Source of the DNA: JANXXV01 sp038230275
GTDB lineage: Bacteria; Acidobacteriota; Terriglobia; Bryobacterales; Bryobacteraceae
Assembly (NCBI GenBank): GCA_038230275.1
Contig: JBBRNO010000012.1
Location: 27,004 to 91,003, forward strand
Length of the DNA stretch: 64,000 nucleotides
Direction of reading: 5' to 3'
Numbering within the stretch: position 1 is the first letter of the stretch; each line of letters starts with the position of its first letter. Positions 18,101-25,830 of the stretch are shown here, one piece after another. Below the pieces are notes generated by a model. The model was not told where the DNA came from. It saw nothing but the letters and a program-made list of their open reading frames with translations, and did no database searches. Position numbers and translations under genes: made by a program.

Positions 18101-20473
18101 CACTTGCGATTGAAACCGCATGTGGTAGCGCCCGTAATATTCTCCCCACTTCGCTTGTGTGGTGATGCGGCCCGCTTCCGTTTCAAATTTGTTCCCGCTC
18201 ACCATCTCTGTCGCGGCAAACAGCGCCCGCGCGGCCCGGTCGCGCTGTTCCGCCTGACCCGCCTCCACCGGCTCAACCACATCGGTCATCCCAATAGAAT
18301 GAATTTCCACTCTAGGCTTCATCGCCTCTTGCTCCAGATAGAAGAAGACCTTGGCAAATCCCGGCTGCTTCTCCGCCAGTGCGAACACCGCTTCATCCAC
18401 CACCTGCAACCCAAGCGCCGCCTGCACGCCTTCCCCGCGGGCGTTGGTCACATGGAATCGGATACGGGCATCGCCGCCCGGCTTGTAGACCGTCGCATCC
18501 GCCGCGGCCGCAATCTTCAGTTCACCGGCAGGCTGCACGAATACCAATCGATGGTCGCTTACCGGACGCGCGTCCCGGCCAAAAAGATAGGCGTTGAAAT
18601 CAAGCGTGCCCGCCATCTCCGGCGTTGCGGTCAGAACAAGCTCCGCCGCGCCGTTGACGATGTCCAGATCGCGCGTCAGCACCGTTTGCCCTTCGCGAAC
18701 CACATCCACGTAGGCGCTCCCCTGACTCTTCGTCGAGAAGATTTTCAGCGCGATGCGGTCTCCCGCCCGATACACCGCATGTTCCGTGCGCAGCAGAATC
18801 TGGTCATCGCCCCCGCGGGTATTCAAGGGCACTGACACCGACGTCCGGTTGCCTTCCGCATCGGATGCCTCAATGGCAAGCGAGGCAGTTCCGGCGCCGG
18901 CCTTCACGCGCACCACGGCAACGCCACCGGCATCGGTGTTCACATTCTGCTCGGCATTTCCCGCAGTGCGCACCTTTACGCTGGCCCGGGCGGGCTGCCC
19001 GTCCGCGTAGGAGGTGAGTAGAAACACCTGGTTCTCCAGATTGGGAATCAGCGTGCCACCTTCGGGAACCGCCGTCACTATCAAAGGCGATTCGCTAACG
19101 GTTACCGGTTGTCCGCGCGTCTCGGCGTGCGCGGCGGAATCTTTCACCGTCGCCTCCACCAACACGCGGGCCGCACCCTGGTTGAGCGGACGTCCGGCAA
19201 AATAACCGGGCAGCTTGAGATCGAAGTGGTAAGCGCCTTCGTGGTCCGTTTTACCTTGCACCGAACCCGCCTCAAACTGCGCCACATCCATGCCCGTGGC
19301 CTTCACCGTGATCTCTCCGCCCTCCACTGGCTTTCCGAAAAAGTAGCTGGCGCGGACAATTCCCGTAACCCGGTCGCCGGGGCGATAGCCGTGCTTCGCT
19401 TTGCCGGTGAACTCGATGGCCACTTTGAATTTCGGCAGTACATACCGTTCCACGTTCAAAGCGATCTGCGCATTGTTCTGCGCGCCCGCCTCCGCATCGC
19501 CAATCACCGCGCGAAGGTGATAGGTACCCAGATTCACTTCATCCGCCAATCCAAATTCCGCGGCGGCTATGCCAAACTTGCCGGTCTGCGTTACTTTCTT
19601 GAAAACTTTGTTGCCGCGGGAATCCTCCAGTTCGAATGTCAGCTTGCGGCCCGCCGCCGCCTGATGGTTAGACCGGTCCAATGCCAACGCACGCACATGA
19701 ATCGTCTGCCCCGGCTGGTAAATCGGCTTTTCCGTAGTAAGCAGAATCGATACCTTGTCTTCCAGCCGCACTGGCTGCGTAAGCTCGGTGGAGCCGATCG
19801 CAGTATCCACAACATAGTGCAGCGAGTAGGCGCCTACCATTCCAACGGGAAAGTGGAAGTCCGCTTCGGCCGTGCCCCGCCGGTTCAGCGCGCCGGAATA
19901 AAGCACCCGCGGCTTTTGGTTCGGAATAGATAAATCGATGCGTACCGTTCCCGTTCCGGAGATGGACTCATTCCGCGAATCGGTAACAACCACCCGTATC
20001 GCCGCCGGTCCTCCGCTTAGGTATGCTTGCTGCCCAAGTACGCGAATCACCGGCGTGCGCAGAATTCGAGAAATGGATTCGGTGCCCTGCACTGCCGGCT
20101 CCCGCTGATCGCTGAAGACAAATCGATAGCGCAGCCGGTGCCACACCAGGTCATCGACGGCTGGCGCTTTCGCCAGTCTGACACTCTCCTGCCACACGCC
20201 ACTTCCGTCTCTGGCAGTCACAACATGTTCGGAATGCCCCAAAATATCGTCTTCGGGATTCAGCACTTCCACGGTCAACTGCCCGGTGCCCGAGTGCGTC
20301 GCTTTAAACGGGATGTTCACGCGTAAATCTCCGTGCGAGTAAATGGCGGAGAGTGATTCGCCGTTCGCCGCGCGGGCGCGCTCGGAAGTTTCCATCAGCA
20401 TCGCGCAGGTGCCCATTAGCACTGTGGCGAAAAGGAAAAACCAAAGATTCGATATCTTAGTGCGTGCTCTCAT
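15188..20473 (-). CDS. alpha-2-macroglobulin family protein with inserted carboxypeptidase-regulatory domain
   Basis: About 1761 residues from the ATG at 20473, chosen because GGAGGT lies 5 bp upstream and a signal peptide follows (NLWFFLFATVLMGTCAML); the frame is open further upstream. Repeated macroglobulin beta domains occupy the first half (KPIYQPGQTIHVRALAL is the MG1-type motif). About residues 890-980 form a CnaB/carboxypeptidase-regulatory-like domain (GATITARQVSTGSTRR, NGQFNLAGLPPGEYELR) followed by a Gly-rich linker where the bait region is expected. The thioester motif GGCFEQTSS is near residue 1277 and the thioester and receptor-like domains complete the protein. Bacterial members trap proteases in the periplasm or on the surface. 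Usually paired with PBP1C; no such gene is nearby. Confidence 0.9.
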   Translation of the reverse strand: MRARTKISNLWFFLFATVLMGTCAMLMETSERARAANGESLSAIYSHGDLRVNIPFKATHSGTGQLTVEVLNPEDDILGHSEHVVTARDGSGVWQESVRLAKAPAVDDLVWHRLRYRFVFSDQREPAVQGTESISRILRTPVIRVLGQQAYLSGGPAAIRVVVTDSRNESISGTGTVRIDLSIPNQKPRVLYSGALNRRGTAEADFHFPVGMVGAYSLHYVVDTAIGSTELTQPVRLEDKVSILLTTEKPIYQPGQTIHVRALALDRSNHQAAAGRKLTFELEDSRGNKVFKKVTQTGKFGIAAAEFGLADEVNLGTYHLRAVIGDAEAGAQNNAQIALNVERYVLPKFKVAIEFTGKAKHGYRPGDRVTGIVRASYFFGKPVEGGEITVKATGMDVAQFEAGSVQGKTDHEGAYHFDLKLPGYFAGRPLNQGAARVLVEATVKDSAAHAETRGQPVTVSESPLIVTAVPEGGTLIPNLENQVFLLTSYADGQPARASVKVRTAGNAEQNVNTDAGGVAVVRVKAGAGTASLAIEASDAEGNRTSVSVPLNTRGGDDQILLRTEHAVYRAGDRIALKIFSTKSQGSAYVDVVREGQTVLTRDLDIVNGAAELVLTATPEMAGTLDFNAYLFGRDARPVSDHRLVFVQPAGELKIAAAADATVYKPGGDARIRFHVTNARGEGVQAALGLQVVDEAVFALAEKQPGFAKVFFYLEQEAMKPRVEIHSIGMTDVVEPVEAGQAEQRDRAARALFAATEMVSGNKFETEAGRITTQAKWGEYYGRYHMRFQSQVARLAQSLSRTYSGGDLTAVMAKLNGPEARDSWNNVLRLEHAPWDVQKKYYIVTSAGPDQRFNTGDEMAAYVEVRTGRTASQPGAGAMDVAIEHDRGPANGRSEIVGFVFDATRAAIAGATITARQVSTGSTRRAKASENGQFNLAGLPPGEYELRVESAGFRSGSTRVTLEPRDRANVAATLDVSAVTESVVLADTGRRDGARMERRGGVAGGVPAGMGGGVIGGILGGFPAAAPAEPQPMLRMMNMIVTGSPALKKDASEAPAARVRSYFPEALYINPEIITDQHGNASIAIPLADSITTWRMAMVASTVHGALGSGVSSIKVFQDFFVDLDLPITLTQGDRVAIPVAVYNYSPSRGDVSLKLQPDNWYSLVQDVPDKTLAVETGRVGGSQFTLEAKRIGKFKLTLSAAMGTSRADIIVREIEVIPNGREQNTVFNGRLESSVDHNFDLPEAAIPDASKLFVRLYPGPLSQVIEGMDSILRMPGGCFEQTSSSTYPNVLALDYMKTTKKSTPEVRVKAEGYIANGYQRLLTFEVPGGGFSWFGSAPANKILTAYGLMEFHDMSKVYEVDRNVILRTQQWLAGQQQADGSWKPDTSFINEGATNRYNSDVLRITAYIAWSLRTTGYQGTAVEKARQFIGTHMDKKLDNYTLAVLANFAVDYAKDRAFTGQAMKLLLDARSAKDEQVWWTAEETAVYATGTSASVETTGLAVQALLKWGEASAVAGKALTYIAAKKDASGTWGTTQATIMALRALLLASGKGAADVRGDLEISLNGRPVERLTLTAENNDLLHQFVLKGIDAKSANRVSIRFHGKGGLAYQVVGRYFLPWNEKPANEPLDIQVTYDRTQLAQDDVATATAVVRNNMRKIANMVMVDLGIPPGFDLLSEDLQAFVEKTAGRKGGRLEKFSMTATQAILYFDSVGGGETIKLRYRLRAKYPVRAKTFQSRVYEYYDPEVSSVARPVQLEVRKR

Positions 20474-20598
20474 GTAGCACCTCCGAAATAGGTTGACCTC
20501 GCCCGCAGGTTTGGACTGCGAAAGCAATCCAAATGTTCCCGGCGTCGTACGATGTCATTAGGGGATGCCGTCACATGCGGCTTCCTTTCACGGGATGG

Positions 20599-21375
20599 AT
20601 GGTAATGCGAAAAGTAACCGCGCTAGTGCTTTCTGGGGGCGGAATGTTCGGCGCCTACCAGGCCGGCGTCTGGTCCGCGCTTCACGATTCCCTCCAACTT
20701 GACATGGTGGTGGGCACGTCTATCGGGTCGCTGAACGGCTGGCTGATCGCGGGCGGCTGTTCCGGCCCGGCCCTGGAAAGCAGCTGGCTCAACCTGGGCG
20801 CTAGCCCTCAAGTAGCCTGGCGCTATCCCAGGCGGTTCGCGGATGGCATCATCCACCCTGACCTGCCGGAAGGCTGGATGCAACGCGTTCACCAAAGCTG
20901 TTCTCCGCGAATCCGCTACGCTTTAGTAGCCACTGAAATGCGGACCATGAAGCGAGTCCGCTTTGAATCACCCGGCGTCTCCTGGCAGCATCTGGCGGCC
21001 TCCTGCGCCGTTCCACTTTTCCTTCGCCAACAGACGATTGGCGGTGTGATGTACGGAGACGGAGGCCTCGCCGATCCGCTGCCGCTGATGGATGCCATCC
21101 AGATGGGCGCAACGCGAATCATTTGCGTGAACGTATTGAAGCACCGTCCGCTGGTGGTTCGTGCCGCGGCGGCAGCCGCCCGGCTATACAGCAGGCAGCC
21201 CGCAATTCCGCATGGCCAGGTAGAGATTGTCGACATTAGCCCTGCCTCCCCGCTCGGTACGGCCATGGATACCGTCTACTGGAGCCTGCGGAATGCCGAA
21301 CGCTGGATCGCCATGGGAAAGAGCGATGCTAACAAGTCAAAACATTTAGTTGTAGAATGTTTTGAGCGTGTCTAG
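20599..21375 (+). CDS. patatin-like phospholipase family protein
   Basis: About 258 residues. The oxyanion motif GGGMFGAYQAG, the nucleophile elbow VGTSIGSLNG (GxSxG, Ser) and the DGGLADPLP motif (Asp of the Ser-Asp dyad) are all present, so it should be an active serine acyl hydrolase acting on lipids. Several starts are possible (20533, 20575, 20599, 20605); I chose 20599 because the patatin core begins a few residues later. No signal peptide. Divergent from the macroglobulin gene. Confidence 0.87.
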   Translation: MVMRKVTALVLSGGGMFGAYQAGVWSALHDSLQLDMVVGTSIGSLNGWLIAGGCSGPALESSWLNLGASPQVAWRYPRRFADGIIHPDLPEGWMQRVHQSCSPRIRYALVATEMRTMKRVRFESPGVSWQHLAASCAVPLFLRQQTIGGVMYGDGGLADPLPLMDAIQMGATRIICVNVLKHRPLVVRAAAAAARLYSRQPAIPHGQVEIVDISPASPLGTAMDTVYWSLRNAERWIAMGKSDANKSKHLVVECFERV

Positions 21376-21405
21376 TCGAATCACATACATCAGGGGGAGT
21401 TTCCG

Positions 21406-21729
21406 ATGGCGGCCTATCGTATTTATCGCATGAAAGACAACGTCCGCCAGCAATTTCGCTGGGCGCCGCACACCATTGGCATCACGGCGGTGAAGCCGAA
21501 TGATTACGAATTACTCCACTCGGTGGAAGCCCAGGGCGTCTACGCCGTCTGGATGCAATTGAAGGACACCGGCACGGCGCTTCAAGTTGGCGATATATTA
21601 GAAGTTGAGGGCGGTGAACTCCGCATCTATAAGTACGTCGGATTTGAAGAAGCACAATGGATCATGCCGGAAGTGAAGAGTGGTTTAGAAGCGGCGCCTT
21701 TAGCGTCAGGCCCGCCTTCTCAGCATTAG
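21406..21729 (+). CDS. hypothetical protein, 107 aa
   Basis: Unrecognised. Start MAAYRIYRMKDNVRQQFRWAPH with AGGGGGAG seven bases upstream. No signal, no membrane helix; beta-strand-rich core (GDILEVEGGELRIYKYVGFE) and a flexible tail. It sits 30 bp after the patatin and 43 bp before the 2H phosphoesterase in the same direction, so the three may be co-transcribed. Confidence 0.7.
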   Translation: MAAYRIYRMKDNVRQQFRWAPHTIGITAVKPNDYELLHSVEAQGVYAVWMQLKDTGTALQVGDILEVEGGELRIYKYVGFEEAQWIMPEVKSGLEAAPLASGPPSQH

Positions 21730-21772
21730 AAGCAGGAAGAGCAGCAGAAATGCCTCGTACGGGGGCGGCACT

Positions 21773-22336
21773 ATGATAATCGATCCAATCGATACGGATC
21801 GAATCAACCTCTTCGCCTTAGTGAGTTACATTCCCGGCGAACTGGGCGAATTTCTCGACCGTCTAAGAAAAGAACTGGTGTCAGGTTGCAAGCCCCACGC
21901 CCACGTCACAATTCTGCCCCCGCGCCCAACTACGGCGGATCTCCAGTCCAATCTTCGGACGATCGAAAACCGGCTGGACCGCTTTGGCTCTTTTCAGGTC
22001 GGCTTGACCGGCGTCCAGATTTTTGAGAAGTCCAATGTCATATACGCCGCGTTGAACCAAGGCCAGGCGGAGTTAACCGCAATGCACAATACGTTCGACG
22101 CTGAAGGTCTGCGCTTCGACGAGAAATTCCCGTATCACCCGCATGTCACCCTGGCGCAGGAATTCGATCCCGCCACCGTGACGGAAGTGCTTGAACTGGC
22201 CACCAGGCGCTGGCAGGAATCGGTCCCGGCACACAAATTCGAGGTGGAATCTCTGACGTTTGTTCAGAACAGAGGCGGAAACAATTGGATCGACTTGGCG
22301 CAGTTCGATCTCACCGCTGTGCGCGTTCGGCGCTAA
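21773..22336 (+). CDS. 2'-5' RNA ligase / 2H phosphoesterase family protein
   Basis: A 187-residue protein with the two HxT motifs of the 2H superfamily: HAHVTILPP (about residue 43) and HPHVTLAQE (about residue 122), spaced as in LigT-like cyclic phosphodiesterases. The fold hydrolyses 2',3'- or 1'',2''-cyclic phosphates or joins RNA ends 2'-5'. Both catalytic histidines and threonines are intact. It ends 3 bp from the stop of the convergent DUF420 gene. Confidence 0.88.
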   Translation: MIIDPIDTDRINLFALVSYIPGELGEFLDRLRKELVSGCKPHAHVTILPPRPTTADLQSNLRTIENRLDRFGSFQVGLTGVQIFEKSNVIYAALNQGQAELTAMHNTFDAEGLRFDEKFPYHPHVTLAQEFDPATVTEVLELATRRWQESVPAHKFEVESLTFVQNRGGNNWIDLAQFDLTAVRVRR

Positions 22337-22339
22337 GCG

Positions 22340-22756
22340 CTAAAACCGGTAAAGCATCCAATACACCGCCACGCCCGTTACGCTGACGTAAAGCCAAATG
22401 GGAAAGGTCCATCGCGCGATGCGCCGGTGCCGGGCGTAGTCTCCCTTCCAGCCCCGAAACAGTGTAACCGAAGCAAGCACGGGAACCGTAGCCGCCAAAA
22501 CCACGTGGGTAAACAACAGCACTAGGTAGAAGCTGCGAAACGGCTTGCTCTTCGGGTAAGGCACGGAGCCTACCTGCGCATGGTAAATCAGGTAGCAGAT
22601 CAGAAACACAATGGAGACCGCGAACGCGCTCATCATGACGCGCCGGTGCTGTTGTACGCGTTTGCGCCGGATCAGCGTATAGCCCCAAACCAGCAGAATC
22701 GCGGCAATGGCGTTCAGTGTGGCGTTTACCGCCGGAAGATCGTGAACTGGAATCAA
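22340..22756 (-). CDS. DUF420 membrane protein (cytochrome oxidase assembly-linked)
   Basis: A 138-residue protein with four predicted helices and conserved His-bearing positions (QQHRRVMMSAF, YHAQVGSVPY, FTHVVLA, YARHRRIARWTFPIWLYV). This fits DUF420, whose members neighbour SCO1, CtaA and CtaB and include the Gram-positive oxidase assembly factor CtaM. The likely start is the TTG at 22756, whose TTGA overlaps the SCO1 stop; no closer ATG or GTG keeps helix 1 whole. Confidence 0.82.
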   Translation of the reverse strand: MIPVHDLPAVNATLNAIAAILLVWGYTLIRRKRVQQHRRVMMSAFAVSIVFLICYLIYHAQVGSVPYPKSKPFRSFYLVLLFTHVVLAATVPVLASVTLFRGWKGDYARHRRIARWTFPIWLYVSVTGVAVYWMLYRF

Positions 22757-23310
22757 GCCGCTTCCTTTGTCACTTTTTGGATGTCGTCCAACAGCGTCGC
22801 GATGCTTTCCGCATCGGAAGTTTCGTAATATCCGCGGATGCGGCCCTTGCGGTCGATCAGCACGAACCGCGTACTATGCTCCAGCGCACCGCCCACCTCG
22901 CTGAGATGGAAGGTGTCCCAGCTCAACTTCCGCAAATCGGCTCGCGACCCGGTCAGGAAGTGCCAGTTATTCGGGTCGGCCTGGAAGCGCTTCGCATAAG
23001 CGGCCATCACCGCCGGCGTATCTCGATCCGGGTCGATGGTGAACGTCACCACCTGCAGATCCGCCCCGCCTTTGGCCTGGGCCATCACCTGTTTCATCTG
23101 GCTGGTCATTCGCGGACAAGGGCCCAGGCAATTTGTAAAGATGAAGTTCGCCAGCCAGACATGGCCGTTCAGCGTCTGCGCGCTGTGGAAGGGTTGTCCG
23201 GTTTGATCGGTCAGCACGAATTCGGGGACCGAACCGTAAGATGTCAACGGCGCATTGTGGGAGCACGCGGTCAGCAGGACAGCAGCCGCGCAGACCAGTG
23301 CTTTGTTCAC
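22753..23310 (-). CDS. SCO1/SenC family copper chaperone lipoprotein
   Basis: A 185-residue thioredoxin-fold protein. The lipobox LLTACS gives a lipoprotein anchored on the periplasmic side. Copper ligands are the CxxxC of NCLGPCPRM (about residue 63) and the His of LEHSTRF (about residue 147). In the family it delivers copper to the CuA centre of cytochrome oxidase or acts as a thiol-disulfide factor. The GTG start overlaps the CtaB stop (GTGA). Confidence 0.92.
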   Translation of the reverse strand: MNKALVCAAAVLLTACSHNAPLTSYGSVPEFVLTDQTGQPFHSAQTLNGHVWLANFIFTNCLGPCPRMTSQMKQVMAQAKGGADLQVVTFTIDPDRDTPAVMAAYAKRFQADPNNWHFLTGSRADLRKLSWDTFHLSEVGGALEHSTRFVLIDRKGRIRGYYETSDAESIATLLDDIQKVTKEAA

Positions 23311-24161
23311 AGACTGACGCGGTCTGCCATCATCAGGGCGTAGAGCACGGGCAGGTAAACGATGGAGGCCAGCAGCACGCGCCGCGCCTGCGCCCGATTG
23401 AGTTCGCGCGCCACCAACACGCCCGAATAGAAATAGATGGCGCCCAGAATCAACGCACCCACCAGATAGACATTGCCAGCCATGCCGAGGTATCGCGGCA
23501 ACAGGCTGATCGGGATCAACGCAAGCGAGTAGAACAGAATCTGACGCACGGTGGAATCGCCGCTCGGGTCCACCACGGGCAGCATCTTGATGCCGGCCTT
23601 GGAATAGTCGTCTTTATACATCCAGGCAATGGCATAGAAATGCGGAAACTGCCAGAGGAATAAGATGGCGAACAGCGCCCAGCCTTGCGCCGTAAGCGTT
23701 CCATGCGCGGCCGCGAAGCCGATGAGCGGAGGCATCGCGCCCGGAATCGCGCCGATAGTTGTGGAGTGTGGCGTCCGCTGCTTTAGCGGCGTGTAGACAA
23801 ACAGGTAGCTGGCCAGCGTGAACAGCCCCAGCAATCCGGTAAGCACATTCGCTCCCAGGCTCAATTCGACAAATCCAATCACCGACAGTATGATCGCAAA
23901 GATCAAAGCGCGCGTGGGCTGCAGGCGTTCCGCCGGAAGCGGCCGGTTTTGCGTCCGCACCATTTTCTTGTCGGCCTCGCGCTCCCACCACTGGTTCAGC
24001 GCCGCCGTGCCAGAGGCGATGAACGCCGTACCCAGCAGGGTATGCAGCAAAACCATCCAGGTCCAACCGTCCAGCGCACCAAAGAAATATCCCACGCCCG
24101 TGCTCATCAGAATGAGCCAGGTGATGCGTGGTTTAGTCAGCTGAATATAATCGATAAGCAT
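23307..24161 (-). CDS. ctaB: protoheme IX farnesyltransferase (heme O synthase)
   Basis: A 284-residue UbiA-fold prenyltransferase with nine helices. The first Asp-rich motif is NQWWEREADKKMVRTQNRP (about residue 70) and the second is YKDDYSKAGIKMLPV (about residue 190), both diagnostic of heme O synthase, which adds a farnesyl group to heme B. ATG 24161 was chosen because it overlaps the CtaA stop (TGATG) and begins MLIDYIQLTKPR, the normal N-terminus; the frame is open for 29 more codons upstream. Confidence 0.94.
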   Translation of the reverse strand: MLIDYIQLTKPRITWLILMSTGVGYFFGALDGWTWMVLLHTLLGTAFIASGTAALNQWWEREADKKMVRTQNRPLPAERLQPTRALIFAIILSVIGFVELSLGANVLTGLLGLFTLASYLFVYTPLKQRTPHSTTIGAIPGAMPPLIGFAAAHGTLTAQGWALFAILFLWQFPHFYAIAWMYKDDYSKAGIKMLPVVDPSGDSTVRQILFYSLALIPISLLPRYLGMAGNVYLVGALILGAIYFYSGVLVARELNRAQARRVLLASIVYLPVLYALMMADRVSL

Positions 24162-25072
24162 CAAGAAACCGCCGGCAGTCTGCTTGCAGCCAGCTTCGCG
24201 TGGGGGTGAACATTGCGGCGAACCTGAATCGCCAGAGCCACCGAGCAAGCCATGGTTAACGCTCCGGTGGCGACGTGCAGTATGGTCAGCACGACGGTGG
24301 ATAGCGGCGTAACCGCACTTTCCGCGCCTTCAATCCGCGCCAGATAAGTCACAATGCCCAGAACCACTTGGATAATCGTGATTCCCATCAACGCCCAGGA
24401 GGTCCGGGTCAGCATGGCATGCGAACCGAACTGTGCCAGTACAAACACCGCCACGGTGATGAGAAATCCCGTGACGAAAATGGCGCCGATGATGTGCGGC
24501 ATCACGGTGAACGCCCGATGGCGGTAACCCGCGCCCAACGCCAGTTGTATCAGCACGAAGACCGGGGCCGAGAGAGCCAGCGCGCGCATGGACGGCCAGC
24601 CCGAATCTTCCACAACGGTGGGGCCGCGCTTCCACGATGGAGACGTAAAGATGGCGATGGCGACCGTAGTCGAGAAGAACAGTTGGGCCAGGCAAGCGTG
24701 GCTGATGCTAACCGGCTTCGGCAGCATGTACTTCACCGTCATCCCGCCCAGTACGCCCTGCACGATGACGGCGGCCAGCGCGCCCAGTCCCAGATAGCGC
24801 ATCCATTGCCGGTCTTCCACTCGCCATAGCCAGACCGCCATGATGACTGTAAGGAATCCCACCAGCGAGGCGATCATGCGGTGGCCGTGTTCATAGAACA
24901 CACCGCCTTTCATCTCCGGCATGACCTTGCCATAAGATAACGGCCAGTCCGGAACCGAAAGTCCCGCCTGCTTACTGGTTACCGATGCGCCTGCTGCTAC
25001 AAGGAGTAAAGTGCAAACCGCTAACAGGATCGCGTAGCGGTGCAACCAAGGTTTTTCCATCCAATGACTCAT
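24161..25072 (-). CDS. ctaA: heme A synthase, COX15/CtaA family
   Basis: A 303-residue, eight-helix membrane protein. Heme-ligand regions are visible: YEHGHRMIASLVGF (helix 2), ISHACLAQLFF (helix 4), MPHIIGAIFVTGF and LTILHVATGALTMACS. It oxidises the C8 methyl of heme O to formyl, giving heme A for cytochrome c oxidase. It is the first gene of the four-gene CtaA-CtaB-SCO1-DUF420 operon; all junctions overlap by 1-4 bp. Confidence 0.92.
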   Translation of the reverse strand: MSHWMEKPWLHRYAILLAVCTLLLVAAGASVTSKQAGLSVPDWPLSYGKVMPEMKGGVFYEHGHRMIASLVGFLTVIMAVWLWRVEDRQWMRYLGLGALAAVIVQGVLGGMTVKYMLPKPVSISHACLAQLFFSTTVAIAIFTSPSWKRGPTVVEDSGWPSMRALALSAPVFVLIQLALGAGYRHRAFTVMPHIIGAIFVTGFLITVAVFVLAQFGSHAMLTRTSWALMGITIIQVVLGIVTYLARIEGAESAVTPLSTVVLTILHVATGALTMACSVALAIQVRRNVHPHAKLAASRLPAVS

Positions 25073-25164
25073 GTTACCTCATTGGATGCTCCGGGTCGGC
25101 GGTCGGGTGGGTGAATCGCTTCCTGGCTGACGGAAGATTGGGCCAACGCGGTATGCAGTGTGGT

Positions 25165-25416
25165 ATGACTAAAGGTATGAAGACCGCGATCTCGGTTGAC
25201 GACACACTTATGGAACAAGCTGACCAAGCCGCCCGCGCCCTGGGGTTGAGTCGCAGCGGTTTGATTGCCGAGGCATTACGCGACTACCTGCGGCAGCGGG
25301 AGCGAACCAACACTACAGAGCGCCTGAATCGGGCGTACGCCGATGCGCCTGGCCCAGCCGAAAAGCGTTTGGTCAGGAAACTACGAACGAAGCTCCCCGT
25401 GCAGGATCGGTGGTGA
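25165..25416 (+). CDS. ribbon-helix-helix antitoxin, MazE-like
   Basis: About 83 residues from MTKGMKTAIS at 25165 (or MKTAIS at 25177). The N-terminus is a ribbon-helix-helix DNA-binding domain (TAISVDDTLMEQADQAARAL, GLSRSGLIAEALRDYL), and the basic C-terminal tail would neutralise the toxin. Overlaps the MazF-type toxin gene by 4-7 bp, the usual arrangement in which the antitoxin comes first and represses the pair. Confidence 0.85.
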   Translation: MTKGMKTAISVDDTLMEQADQAARALGLSRSGLIAEALRDYLRQRERTNTTERLNRAYADAPGPAEKRLVRKLRTKLPVQDRW

Positions 25417-25763
25417 CTGAGATCCGCCAAGGAGACGTTTTCTGGCTCGACTTTGGCCCGGCTTCTGGTTCCGCGCCAGCCGAGCCGCACCCGTGTGTGG
25501 TAGTGCAGGGCGATGCCTTCAACCGCAGCCGAATCGCCACAACGGTGGTCTGCTTGATCACCTCCAACATGGAGCGTGCCGCCGCACCAGGAAATGTTCC
25601 GCTGCGAATGGGCGACGCCGGCCTGCCCAGGGCGAGCGTGGTGAATGTCTCGCAGCTGGTCACGGTAGACAAAACCGGGCTCGAGGAACGGGTTGGCCGG
25701 CTTCCGGGCTCCGCGCTCGAATCCGTCCTGACAGGACTGCGGCTCCTATTCGAGGGCAACTAA
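25410..25763 (+). CDS. type II toxin, MazF/PemK family mRNA interferase
   Basis: A 117-residue SH3-like ribonuclease. Family motifs: IRQGDVFWLDFGPASGS, EPHPCVVVQGD, TTVVCLITSN and ASVVNVSQLVTVDK. These contain the conserved Arg/Thr region that cleaves single-stranded mRNA. Tandem GTG codons at 25410 and 25413 can start it. Directly follows its antitoxin, converging on the TonB-dependent receptor gene 67 bp away. Confidence 0.92.
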   Translation: MVTEIRQGDVFWLDFGPASGSAPAEPHPCVVVQGDAFNRSRIATTVVCLITSNMERAAAPGNVPLRMGDAGLPRASVVNVSQLVTVDKTGLEERVGRLPGSALESVLTGLRLLFEGN

Positions 25764-25830
25764 CTCCTCCTGTCTACACGATTCATAACGGCGGATTCCC
25801 GTGCCTTCGTGCGAAGAGTGTTTCTAGAGC

